DNA from: JAZNLR01 sp045579195
Lineage (GTDB): Bacteria > Bacillota > Clostridia > Christensenellales > CAMQZB01
NCBI GenBank assembly: GCA_045579195.1
Contig: JAZNLR010000001.1
Span: forward strand, 1-32,182
Reading direction: 5' to 3'
Length of the DNA stretch: 32,182 bases
Shown: in pieces, positions 14,640 through 22,432 of the stretch
How positions within the stretch are numbered: position 1 is the stretch's first letter
How the letters are laid out: every line of letters begins with the position of its first letter
Position numbers and translations under genes: made by a program
The notes under the pieces: model-generated
The model's input: only the letters and a program-made list of their open reading frames with translations
Told to the model about the DNA's origin: nothing
The model's database searches: none

Positions 14640-14668
14640 ATTATAACATATTCAATCCCCGTTTGCAA
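14640..14668 (-). promoter_or_regulatory. Promoter of tRNA-Arg
   Basis: TTGCAA, 17-nt spacer, TATAAT on the minus strand, about 40 nt before the tRNA 5' end. It begins just after the trhP stop. Confidence 0.8.
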
Positions 14669-14674
14669 CGCTTT

Positions 14675-15892
14675 TTAAGAGCGCTTGCGGCGGAGAATGT
14701 CAAATTTAGAAAGCGGAAACTCGCACGCAACCTTCAGCGTTTGGCAGACGAGCTTTGCATCTTCAACAGGATTCCCCTCTTCATCCCACATCGAAGTGAC
14801 GGTGAACGTCTTGTTGAACGAATCGCTTGGTGAGAGGATTTCAAGTTCTTCTCCAACGCGGAAGCGGTTTCGCATCACGACGGTTGCAACGCCGTTCTCC
14901 CAGGCCTCTACCGTTGCGATAAAGTCGTGCGACTGTTGCGGCGCAGCGCTGTCGTGGTTCTGCGTGCGGTCGTTGGGCCCCAGGTAGTACGCAGTGGTAT
15001 AGTTTCTGTGCCCTGCCTTGTCGAGGTCGACTGCGAGCGCTTTGTCAAACGGCTTACCTGCATCGAGGTCGTCCATCGCCCTGCGATATGCATTGACGAC
15101 GGTCGCCACGTAGTACTCAGATTTCATTCTTCCCTCGATCTTCAACGACGCGACCCCTGCCTTTTGGAAGCGGTCAAGATGCTCGATCATGTTGAGATCG
15201 CGACTGTTTAAGACGTACGTTCCGCGTGCATCTTCCTCAATGGGGAAGAACTCCCCGTCGCGATTCTTTTCGGTCAATGCGTACTCCCAGCGACAAGCCT
15301 GAACGCACTCTCCTCTGTTTGCATCGCGGCCGTTGAAGTAATTGGAAAGAAGGCATCTTCCGCTCATTGAAATACACATTGCGCCGTGAACGAAGGTTTC
15401 AATCTCGACCTCATCGGGAAGTGCGTTGCGGATCTCTTCAATCTCTGCAAAGCCAAGTTCCCGCGCAAGAACGATACGCGAAGCACCCAATTCCGCCCAG
15501 GCAAGCGCAGCTTCCCTGTTCAAGGTGTTTGCCTGCGTGCTGACGTGAAGCGGAAGTTTGAGGTTTAAGCGTTTCCAGACGCGCGCAACGCCGAAGTCGG
15601 AAACCAAAACTCCGTCCGCACCGATACTATCTAAAAAGCGGAGATAACTCTCAATCTGTGCAAAATCCGCATTCTTGGGGAAGATATTGAGCGTGACGTA
15701 AATCTTTTTGCCGCGTGCGTGAACGTACTTCACCGCCTCTTCAAGCTCTGCATCGTTGAAGTTGTCCGCAAAGGCACGCAACGAAAAATTCTGTCCGCCG
15801 ACATATACCGCGTCCGCACCGAAATTCAGCGCGACCTTGAGTTTTTCAAAGCTGCCCGCAGGAGCGAGCAATTCCATTTTTCCCTTGTTCAC
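14675..15892 (-). CDS. trhP: U32-family tRNA uridine 5-hydroxylase (TrhP-like)
   Basis: A 405-residue U32 'peptidase' family protein. In B. subtilis and E. coli this family (TrhP; YegQ, YrrN/YrrO) makes 5-hydroxyuridine at the tRNA wobble position with prephenate as source. The sequence opens ELLAPAGSFEKLKVAL, has FGADAVYVGG, and carries the cysteine-rich core CISMSGRCLLSNY...NRGECVQACRWEY typical of the family. The GTG start at 15892 overlaps the methyltransferase stop (GTGA) with GAGG upstream; an ATG at 15877 is an alternative. Lying directly after a TrmR-like methyltransferase, it forms a hydroxylate-then-methylate pair for 5-methoxyuridine. The peptidase name in databases is probably misleading here. 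Confidence 0.85.
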   Translation of the reverse strand: MNKGKMELLAPAGSFEKLKVALNFGADAVYVGGQNFSLRAFADNFNDAELEEAVKYVHARGKKIYVTLNIFPKNADFAQIESYLRFLDSIGADGVLVSDFGVARVWKRLNLKLPLHVSTQANTLNREAALAWAELGASRIVLARELGFAEIEEIRNALPDEVEIETFVHGAMCISMSGRCLLSNYFNGRDANRGECVQACRWEYALTEKNRDGEFFPIEEDARGTYVLNSRDLNMIEHLDRFQKAGVASLKIEGRMKSEYYVATVVNAYRRAMDDLDAGKPFDKALAVDLDKAGHRNYTTAYYLGPNDRTQNHDSAAPQQSHDFIATVEAWENGVATVVMRNRFRVGEELEILSPSDSFNKTFTVTSMWDEEGNPVEDAKLVCQTLKVACEFPLSKFDILRRKRS

Positions 15893-16551
15893 AGGTCTTC
15901 CCTCTTTTCTTTTGTATTTTTCAAAACAGAAATTGCAATCCCGTCCCCCGTGTCGAGAACGACGGTGGAAAGCCCGGGGTGCTCGGTCACGGCGTCAAGG
16001 TATGCACGCATATTGTTCACGATGGTCTGCATTCGATGCGGATGTTCCTTCTCCCCCGAAATCATACCGCGGAAAAGAACGTTATCCGCAATCAGCACAC
16101 CGTCTTTTGCAAGAACGTCGTAAAGATAGGGTAAAAAGTCCGCATAGCGCGCCTTCGGTCCATCCAAAAAAATGAGATCAAACGCGCCCGAAAGGTTGGG
16201 AACGATGTCGCAGGCATCCCCTGCAAAAATACGAACGGAGGAGGAAAATCCCGCTTCCTGAAAGTTTGCTTTGGCGCGTGCGATCGCGGTTTCGCTCTGC
16301 TCAATGGTGGTGAGCTTTGCGCCTTCCGCCGCCGCGCGCAACATCAAAATGCCGGAGTACCCAATGGCTGTTCCGATCTCCAGAATGCGTTTGGGTCGCT
16401 TCATCGCACAGAAGACGTGCATCGCTGCGGCAGTATCTCTTCGCATCACGGGAACGCCCTCTTCTTCCGCCTGGGCACGCATCCGAACGAGCTGTTCGTC
16501 TTCAAATCGACAGGGCGCATTGAGCGCCTGTAAGTACGTAAAATCGTCCAT
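15889..16551 (-). CDS. trmR: SAM-dependent O-methyltransferase, TrmR (YrrM)-like
   Basis: A 220-residue class I methyltransferase of the O-methyltransferase-3 family. The SAM motif ILEIGTAIGYSGILML lies at residues 56-71, followed by DLIFLDGPKARY and IADNVLFRG, the metal- and substrate-site segments of this family. In B. subtilis, YrrM (TrmR) methylates 5-hydroxyuridine to 5-methoxyuridine in tRNA and is encoded next to the TrhP genes, exactly as here. It starts 2 nt after the RNase J stop, and its own stop overlaps the trhP start. A catechol-type small-molecule methyltransferase is the alternative, but the context argues for the tRNA role. Confidence 0.82.
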   Translation of the reverse strand: MDDFTYLQALNAPCRFEDEQLVRMRAQAEEEGVPVMRRDTAAAMHVFCAMKRPKRILEIGTAIGYSGILMLRAAAEGAKLTTIEQSETAIARAKANFQEAGFSSSVRIFAGDACDIVPNLSGAFDLIFLDGPKARYADFLPYLYDVLAKDGVLIADNVLFRGMISGEKEHPHRMQTIVNNMRAYLDAVTEHPGLSTVVLDTGDGIAISVLKNTKEKREDL

Positions 16552-16553
16552 AA

Positions 16554-18212
16554 TCAGCTTTCAATCACGATGGGAAGAATCATCGGTTCTTGCATAAATT
16601 TGCGCTTCATATAGTTGCGAAGCGTTTTTCTCATCACCGCCTTGACATCGTTGCGATCAAGGCGGAATTTCGTGTCCGTTTCAAGAAGCGCCTTCAAGAT
16701 CGCCTCTTTTGCTTCCACGAGGAAGGTTTCGTGATCGTTGTTGAAGCTGATGCCGCGCGAAATGATCTCCGGCCCGGAAACGATCTCGCCGGACGTCTGA
16801 TTGACGTTCAGAACGACGACCATAATGCCGTCTTCCGCAAGATGCTTTCTGTCGCGCAAGATCACGCTGTCTGCATCCTCAAAGCCAAATCCGTCTACGA
16901 AAATTGCTCCGGCAGGAACAGGCGCGAGCTGTTTCATTGAGGTTTTCGTTACCTGAACGACCGATCCGATCTCGCAGATCATCGTTCTTCCCTCGCGCAT
17001 TCCAAGCTTGTGGGAAAGGTCAACATGTTTCTTGAGGTGGCGGTACTCCCCGTGCACGGGGATGAAGAACTTTGGTTTTAAGAGCGAATGCATCAACTTG
17101 AGCTCTTCCTGGCAGGCGTGCCCGGAAACGTGGATCGCGTCCAACTTTTCATAGACGACTTGTGCCCCCAAGCGATAGAGGTTGTTGATGACGTTATACA
17201 CCATCTTCTCATTGCCCGGAATGGGTGAAGCAGAGATGAGAATGGTGTCGTTCTTGCCCACCTTCACCTTATTAAAGTTGCCCGACGCCATGCGTGTCAA
17301 TGCGCTCATGGGCTCACCCTGACTCCCCGTCGAAAGAATCAGAAGCTCCTTGTCGGGGACGTTGCGAATGTGATCAATGTCAACAAGTTGCGTCTTATCG
17401 TACTTCAGCTCTCCGATGCGAGTCGCAACGTCGAGAACATTGAGCATTGAACGACCCGAAAAAGCAACCTTTCTGCGATGCTTCTTGGCAAGATCAAGGA
17501 TCTGTTGCAAACGATGCACGTTGGAAGCGAACGTTGCGATGATAATCCTGCGATTCTCGTGCTCGCTGAAGAGCTCGTCAAGAGAAGCACCCACCGTTGT
17601 TTCGCTCATTGCATACCCGGGGCGTTCAACGTTTGTGCTCTCCGAAAGAAGAAGCAAAACTCCCTTTTTCCCGATCTCCGAAATGCGCGCAAGGTCCATG
17701 GTCTCCCCATCGACCGGAGTATAATCCACCTTGAAATCTCCTGTGTGGAAGACGACGCCGACAGGCGTTGTAATGGACAGCGCAACCGCTCCTGCAATCG
17801 AATGGCTCACCTTGATGAATTCCACCTTAAAGCATCCAAGCTGGAGAACGTCACGCGGTTGAATGCAAACGAGCTTGTCCTCAGGGAGGCGGTGTTCTTT
17901 CAATTTTTGCTCTACGAGCGCAAGTGTGAGCTTCGTTCCGAACACAGGAACGTTCAGCTGCTTTAAAACGTACGGAACGGCGCCGATGTGATCCTCGTGC
18001 CCATGGGTCAAAAGAATGCCGCGCACCTTTTTTGCGTTTGTTGTTAAGTAAGTTATGTCAGGGATGACGAGATCGATCCCCGGCATCTCCTCCGTCGGGA
18101 AAGACATTCCCGCATCAATCAAAATAATGTCGTTCCCAAATTCAAGCGCGGTCATATTCTTTCCGATTTCACCGACACCGCCCAAAAAGACGACTTTCAA
18201 ATTTCCTTTCAA
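16554..18212 (-). CDS. rnj: Ribonuclease J
   Basis: A 552-residue metallo-beta-lactamase/beta-CASP ribonuclease with 5'-3' exonuclease and endonuclease activity, central to mRNA decay and rRNA maturation in Bacillota. The metal motif HGHEDH is at residues 70-75 in the usual RNase J context (GILLTHGHEDHIGAVPYVL), with GGVGEIGKNM at the N-terminus and LLSESTNVERPGYAMSE and HVSGHACQEELKLM in the beta-CASP and later lactamase parts. The length is typical of RNase J1. The start is TTG at 18212 with GGAGG 8 nt upstream; the next in-frame candidates are weaker. It leads the rnj-trmR-trhP unit and is preceded by a leader of about 218 nt. Confidence 0.95.
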   Translation of the reverse strand: MKGNLKVVFLGGVGEIGKNMTALEFGNDIILIDAGMSFPTEEMPGIDLVIPDITYLTTNAKKVRGILLTHGHEDHIGAVPYVLKQLNVPVFGTKLTLALVEQKLKEHRLPEDKLVCIQPRDVLQLGCFKVEFIKVSHSIAGAVALSITTPVGVVFHTGDFKVDYTPVDGETMDLARISEIGKKGVLLLLSESTNVERPGYAMSETTVGASLDELFSEHENRRIIIATFASNVHRLQQILDLAKKHRRKVAFSGRSMLNVLDVATRIGELKYDKTQLVDIDHIRNVPDKELLILSTGSQGEPMSALTRMASGNFNKVKVGKNDTILISASPIPGNEKMVYNVINNLYRLGAQVVYEKLDAIHVSGHACQEELKLMHSLLKPKFFIPVHGEYRHLKKHVDLSHKLGMREGRTMICEIGSVVQVTKTSMKQLAPVPAGAIFVDGFGFEDADSVILRDRKHLAEDGIMVVVLNVNQTSGEIVSGPEIISRGISFNNDHETFLVEAKEAILKALLETDTKFRLDRNDVKAVMRKTLRNYMKRKFMQEPMILPIVIES

Positions 18213-18430
18213 TCAAATATCCTCCAAAATCAGCATCATATTTCGCGAAAACCACGCGAAAAAGACGCGAAGCCCTAAAATAAGAGTTCGGTCTTCTTTT
18301 TGCGGGAACGTTGTCCTCCTGATCTTGTTCTCGCAAAATCGTTTGCCCAAAGCGTGGGCATCTTTTCTCTATCAAACCTGTCTTCACACACAGGTCATAA
18401 CCAACGAATCGGAAAAATTTCTTTTCCCTT
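18213..18430 (-). promoter_or_regulatory. Long structured 5' leader of rnj
   Basis: The expected transcription start near 18430 leaves about 218 nt before the TTG start. On the RNA strand I see at least three hairpins: CCTGT/ACAGG, GCCCA/TGGGC and TTCGCG/CGCGAA, the last 30-40 nt before the start codon. No terminator is present. A 28-codon frame (18275-18361) lies inside. Autoregulation by RNase J acting on its own leader is plausible by analogy with RNase E (inference). Confidence 0.5.
18275..18361 (-). CDS. Possible 28-residue leader peptide upstream of rnj
   Basis: An ATG-started frame reading MPTLWANDFARTRSGGQRSR and then KKKTELLF, followed by TAG. It is Lys/Arg-rich towards the end. The upstream AGAGAAAAG is only a weak ribosome binding site and the start codon sits in a hairpin. 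I do not recognise it, and it may be chance; it is included because the leader is unusually long. Confidence 0.2.
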   Translation of the reverse strand: MPTLWANDFARTRSGGQRSRKKKTELLF

Positions 18431-18436
18431 GTTCAA

Positions 18437-18465
18437 ATTATACCATATTTTCTAAAAAAACACAA
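18437..18465 (-). promoter_or_regulatory. Promoter of the rnj-trmR-trhP unit
   Basis: TTGTGT, 17-nt spacer, TATAAT on the minus strand. The -35 overlaps the U tract of the terminator of the upstream coiled-coil gene. Confidence 0.75.
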
Positions 18466-18497
18466 ACGAAAGCACGGGCTGAAAAGCGCCGTGCTTT
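18453..18497 (-). terminator. Terminator of the coiled-coil gene
   Basis: Nine-base-pair stem AAAGCACGG / CCGTGCTTT (arms at 18489-18497 and 18469-18477), then a T-rich tract on the minus strand including seven T at 18454-18460. It lies about 30 nt after the stop. Confidence 0.75.
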
Positions 18498-18524
18498 GTT
18501 GTCTTTCGTCGAGTGATGTCGATT

Positions 18525-21068
18525 TTAAAAATTTCTGTCTTCAGGGTCTTTTAAAATATCCTTAAACTCTTCGCTTTCGCTGAAGATCTTGTCGAGCTTC
18601 TTTTGAATCTCGTCCTCATTGAGGGCAACGGAAGGCACTTCTTCCGAAGGCGTCACCTTTGCGCTCGCCGTTTTGGTTTTTGCTCCCGTTTTAGGCTTTG
18701 CAGAGGTCTTTGAAGCGTTGCGCTTTGGCTTTGAAACGGGCTCTCCAACCAGGATTGCAATTTCGTCCAGCTCAGAGCGAAGCTCGCTCAGTGACGTCGT
18801 CAAAAACTCCCCAGCGTGCTCACCGAACTCATCTTCCACAGGTCTTACAGTCGTCGCAGCAACCGATGCTTTGAGGGAGGCAAGCTCTTTGAGTGCCTCT
18901 GCGTGCTCTTCAGCAGAAACCGTTTCCACCGGCACGCTGACAACGGGAACATCCATTCTCTCCAGAATGGTCGCAAGTGTTCGCTTGACATCCGACAGTT
19001 CGGATGCGATGGCCACCGTGGTTTCGTCCTTCGATTCGGAAAGCGCCTTCTTCCATTCGGTGAGATCAGGCGCACCCATGGATTCCACGAGTCTTCTTGT
19101 CGTGTAAATCTCTTCCGCGAGCTTTCCGGTCGTGAGGAAGTTTCGCAAGGATTCAAACTCCCCACCCAATGTCTCCATACTCTCGTTCTTTGCAGACATT
19201 GCCGTCTGCATACCGATCATACGCTTGATGTCATCAAGCTCATTGATCAAGGATTCGCGGTCTGCCTTTGCTGCCGCCAAGCTTTCCATCAAGGACTCTC
19301 TGTCTGCCTTTGCTGCCGCAAGACTTTGCACCAAAACCAAGCGATCTTCCTTTGCTGCATTCAAGTTCTCAACCAAAACCTCTCTGTCCGCTTTTGCAGA
19401 CGCAAGGCTCTCAAGCAAAGATTCACGATCAACTTTTGCCGCCGCCAAGCTCTCCACCAAGGACTCTCTGTCCGCCTTTGCAGACGCAAGGCTCTCAAGC
19501 AGAGATTCGCGATCAACTTTTGCCGCCGCCAAGCTCTCCACCAAAGACTCTCTGTCTGCCTTTGCCGCATCAAGCTTTTCCTTTACAGCAGAAATCTCTG
19601 CAATGATTCCACCCAGAGCACCCGTCTGCAGTGCCTCAATCAGCCCTGCAACGTTTCCGTTCGTTCCTCCTAAGTCCTTTTCGTTGAGGACCTTGAGGAT
19701 CTCGTCCGTCTTCTCAAGAAGCTGGTCAATGCTTGCAATGTGTTCATCTCCGTGCAGGAAGTTGTCAAACTCCTCTCGCAACATTGCAACGTGGTTTGCG
19801 ATCTCGCTCACCTCGTTAGATTCCCATTCAGCAAGATCACCCTTGAGATTGACAATGGTGTTCTTGACATCCGTGACCGCTTCAAACACGCGGTCAAAAC
19901 GGGCAACCGCATCATTTCCGGTCTCCCCGAATTTCATAATATCGCCGCGCAGGTCTTCCACATGTTCTACCACCTGGGCATACATATCCTGCTGGCTTTC
20001 ATTCAAGCGTTCCTCAAGCTCAGCAATCGTCTCACGAAGTTTGGTGAGCTGCTCGTCGATGAGGTTCTTTTCGTTGTCGATTCCAAGGACAAGCGCTCCT
20101 CGGAATTCGGAGAGGTTCTCGTCAAAGACGTCCATACGGGCACGAATTTTTCCAAAGCCCTCGGGAACATCCTGCATCTCCGCGTTGATTGCCGCCATCT
20201 TGTTAACAACGCCATCAAGGTTGACGGAGAGGTTTTCAAGATTCATCAATTTGTCAACGCCGCCCGAAACGTTTGCGAGGTGCTCTGCGACCTCGTCCAT
20301 ACGCTTTTTCACATCGGTATACAGCGTTGCGATGGTATCACCGCCAACGATCTTCAAAACCTCGCTTCCGAGCCCGGTCAAAACGCCTTTCAGGCGATCG
20401 AGGTCATCGCGAAGGTCTTCAATGCGTGCAGAGTGAACGTTCGTGCTCTCCGTAAGCGCGCTCTCCATCGAAGAGAGTCTCTCAAACAGCGAGCGGAGTT
20501 CTTCGGATTCCTTTGCCTCTTCCACGAGTTTGACAAGCTCTGCGCGCAAGCTGTTGAAACTCATATGCAAGATATCCATCTCGCTAACGTTCTGTGCACG
20601 CAGTTCAGACAAAACAGAAGCTTTCGTCAATTCCACTTTCCCGAGGATGTCACGAAGCATCTCCATTGCCTTAATATCCTCAAAGGAGTTGTTCGAGCGA
20701 GAGATCTCCAGACAGATCTCATTTTTCAGTCGTTCGAGCTCACTGATTTGCCCATAGCTCGGCTCTGCATACCCCGCTTCGTACATTGCAACTTTTGCGC
20801 TCAAGCGGTTAAGCTCTGCGCGCATCGAGCTTTCAAGCTCGGGATTGCTCAGATTGCGAAGGGCATCGATTTCAACAGCGGCATCCTCTAAACGGATGGA
20901 AAGCTCGCGAAGCTCTGCGCGAAGGCGCATGTTTTCGTACTGCAAATCTTCAATCGAAAGCTCGGGGCGAACCTTGCGGTAAGACGGCTCTTGATAGTAG
21001 TCCGTGTACCCATACTTTCTGTCGTTGTCATATTCCAAACGGTCACGGTATTCTCTTTCGTCACTCAT
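18525..21068 (-). CDS. Large coiled-coil protein with 14-residue tandem repeats, function unknown
   Basis: An 847-residue soluble, highly charged protein. Residues 1-30 are rich in Tyr, Arg and Asp; about 35-735 are nearly continuous heptad-type helix (LRAELRELSIRLEDAAVEIDALR and similar). Residues 502-613 are eight back-to-back 14-residue units of the type AKADRESLVESLAA, that is two heptads each. A Lys/Ala/Thr-rich linker (about 775-805) and an acidic tail follow. I see no signal peptide, membrane helix or catalytic motif. A filament, scaffold or cell-division/polarity role is possible, but nothing in the sequence proves one. The ATG at 21068 has GAGG 8 nt upstream. It is monocistronic, with a promoter at 21133-21160 and a 14-bp palindrome in the leader. 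Confidence 0.85.
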   Translation of the reverse strand: MSDEREYRDRLEYDNDRKYGYTDYYQEPSYRKVRPELSIEDLQYENMRLRAELRELSIRLEDAAVEIDALRNLSNPELESSMRAELNRLSAKVAMYEAGYAEPSYGQISELERLKNEICLEISRSNNSFEDIKAMEMLRDILGKVELTKASVLSELRAQNVSEMDILHMSFNSLRAELVKLVEEAKESEELRSLFERLSSMESALTESTNVHSARIEDLRDDLDRLKGVLTGLGSEVLKIVGGDTIATLYTDVKKRMDEVAEHLANVSGGVDKLMNLENLSVNLDGVVNKMAAINAEMQDVPEGFGKIRARMDVFDENLSEFRGALVLGIDNEKNLIDEQLTKLRETIAELEERLNESQQDMYAQVVEHVEDLRGDIMKFGETGNDAVARFDRVFEAVTDVKNTIVNLKGDLAEWESNEVSEIANHVAMLREEFDNFLHGDEHIASIDQLLEKTDEILKVLNEKDLGGTNGNVAGLIEALQTGALGGIIAEISAVKEKLDAAKADRESLVESLAAAKVDRESLLESLASAKADRESLVESLAAAKVDRESLLESLASAKADREVLVENLNAAKEDRLVLVQSLAAAKADRESLMESLAAAKADRESLINELDDIKRMIGMQTAMSAKNESMETLGGEFESLRNFLTTGKLAEEIYTTRRLVESMGAPDLTEWKKALSESKDETTVAIASELSDVKRTLATILERMDVPVVSVPVETVSAEEHAEALKELASLKASVAATTVRPVEDEFGEHAGEFLTTSLSELRSELDEIAILVGEPVSKPKRNASKTSAKPKTGAKTKTASAKVTPSEEVPSVALNEDEIQKKLDKIFSESEEFKDILKDPEDRNF
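19230..19565 (-). repeat. Eight tandem 42-bp units within the coiled-coil gene
   Basis: Each unit encodes 14 residues close to AKADRESLVESLAA. Units 1-2 and 3-4 form a near-identical 84-bp duplication (AKADRESLVESLAA plus AKVDRESLLESLAS), while units 5-8 have diverged. This indicates recent expansion of the helical rod. Confidence 0.9.
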
Positions 21069-21103
21069 ATCGTTTACCTCGAAAACGTAATTTTCATCCT
21101 AAA

Positions 21104-21117
21104 ATGAACGCGTTCAT
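21104..21117. promoter_or_regulatory. 14-bp perfect palindrome ATGAACGCGTTCAT
   Basis: It lies 15 nt downstream of the -10 box of the coiled-coil gene and 35 nt before its start codon, a typical repressor position. The regulator is unknown. The half-site spacing (GAAC-2-GTTC) differs from the Bacillus LexA box. Confidence 0.5.
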
Positions 21118-21132
21118 ACTCTTTCAATGTAT

Positions 21133-21160
21133 ATTATAGCATATCATGCGTAAATTGCAA
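21133..21160 (-). promoter_or_regulatory. Promoter of the coiled-coil gene
   Basis: TTGCAA, 16-nt spacer, TATAAT on the minus strand. Confidence 0.75.
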
Positions 21161-21256
21161 GCTAATTCCCCGAAAAAGCAAGGCGCAAAGCTTGGATTTT
21201 TTTGGAAAAGAAATAAAAAAATATGAATAATTTCGCAACATTGCGCATAAAAATGA

Positions 21257-21285
21257 TTGATATTTTTTTAACTACATTGTATAAT
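21257..21285 (+). promoter_or_regulatory. Promoter of serC-serA
   Basis: TTGATA, 17-nt spacer, TATAAT, about 60 nt before the serC start. Confidence 0.8.
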
Positions 21286-21349
21286 AAATGCAATTATATT
21301 CTTTACTACATTAAACTGAAAAAGAATTTTCTCAAAGGAGATTAAAAAT

Positions 21350-22417
21350 ATGCGAGTTTACAATTTTTCTGCAGGTCCTTCGATGATGTTTGAAGACGTC
21401 TTGAAACAAGCACAAGCTGAAATGTTGGATTTCAACAACAGCGGCATGAGCATCAACGAAATGAGCCATCGAACCAAAGTTTTCGATGCGGTCATCAAAG
21501 AGGCAGAAGCTCTTTTGCGCGAACTGATGAACATCCCCGAGAATTACAAGGTTCTCTTTGTTCAGGGCGGCGCCTCTCAGCAGTTTGACGCAATTCCCTT
21601 GAACCTCATGAACAAGTTCGGCAAGGCGGATTACGTCATCTCAGGTCACTTCGCAAAGAAAGCATTCCAGGCGGCAAAGAAATATGGTGACGTTGCAATT
21701 GCCGGCTCGAGCGAGGAAGACGTTTACACGCATCTCCCCTCATACACGTTCCGTGAGGACATTGATTACGTTCACATTACGTCCAATAACACCATTTTCG
21801 GCACGAAGTACACCAACTTCCCCGAGACGAAAGCTCCCCTGGTTTGCGATATGTCTTCCAACATCTTGAGCGAACCCGTTGACGTTTCTAAGTTTGGCAT
21901 GATCTACGCAGGCGCACAGAAGAACATCGGCCCTGCAGGCTTGACCATCGTCATCATCCGCGAGGATCTCATCGGAAACGCAAAGGACATCTGCCCGATC
22001 ATGTTGAACTATAAGACCCATGCGGACAATGAGAGCATGTATAACACGCCTCCTTGCTTCCCCATCTATATGGCGATGCTCACCTTCCGTCACTTGAAGA
22101 AACTCGGCGGCGTTGAAGCGATTGCGAAGATCAACCGCGAAAAGGCGCAGATGCTGTATGATTACATTGACTCCAGCTCGTTCTATACGAACAAGGTCAA
22201 TCCTGCTGACCGCTCTATCATGAACGTTCCGTTCGTCACGCCGAATGCAGACCTCGACGCACAGTTCGTCAAAGAGGCGGCAAACGAAGGTCTCGTCACC
22301 TTGAAGGGTCACCGTTTGGTCGGCGGAATGCGCGCTTCCATCTACAACGCAATGCCGGTGGAAGGCGTTCAGAAGTTGATCGCCTTCATGCGCGACTTCG
22401 AAGCAAAGAATGCTTAA
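21350..22417 (+). CDS. serC: Phosphoserine aminotransferase
   Basis: A 355-residue class V aminotransferase that converts 3-phosphohydroxypyruvate and glutamate to phosphoserine. The start MRVYNFSAGPSMM is the family signature. GGASQQFD supplies the PLP-phosphate contacts, and Lys191 in GAQKNIGPAG is the Schiff-base lysine. The ending RASIYNAMP carries the substrate-binding Arg. The length is typical. AAAGGAG precedes the ATG. It is followed after 15 nt by serA, so two of the three steps of serine synthesis are made from one transcript. No phosphoserine phosphatase gene is in the window. Confidence 0.97.
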   Translation: MRVYNFSAGPSMMFEDVLKQAQAEMLDFNNSGMSINEMSHRTKVFDAVIKEAEALLRELMNIPENYKVLFVQGGASQQFDAIPLNLMNKFGKADYVISGHFAKKAFQAAKKYGDVAIAGSSEEDVYTHLPSYTFREDIDYVHITSNNTIFGTKYTNFPETKAPLVCDMSSNILSEPVDVSKFGMIYAGAQKNIGPAGLTIVIIREDLIGNAKDICPIMLNYKTHADNESMYNTPPCFPIYMAMLTFRHLKKLGGVEAIAKINREKAQMLYDYIDSSSFYTNKVNPADRSIMNVPFVTPNADLDAQFVKEAANEGLVTLKGHRLVGGMRASIYNAMPVEGVQKLIAFMRDFEAKNA

Positions 22418-22432
22418 AACGAGGAGAACACT

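Noticed and set aside
19230..19565. CRISPR-like tandem repeats
   Set aside because: The 42-bp units are directly adjacent with no unique spacers and are in frame within a coding sequence.
19132..20436. 434-codon plus-strand Ser-rich frame opposite the coiled-coil gene
   Set aside because: It is the mirror of the Glu/Leu/Ala-rich coiled coil; the low-complexity Ser/Arg composition is a by-product of reverse reading.
21104..21117. LexA (SOS) box
   Set aside because: The half-sites GAAC/GTTC are separated by 2 bases rather than the 4 of the Bacillota LexA site.
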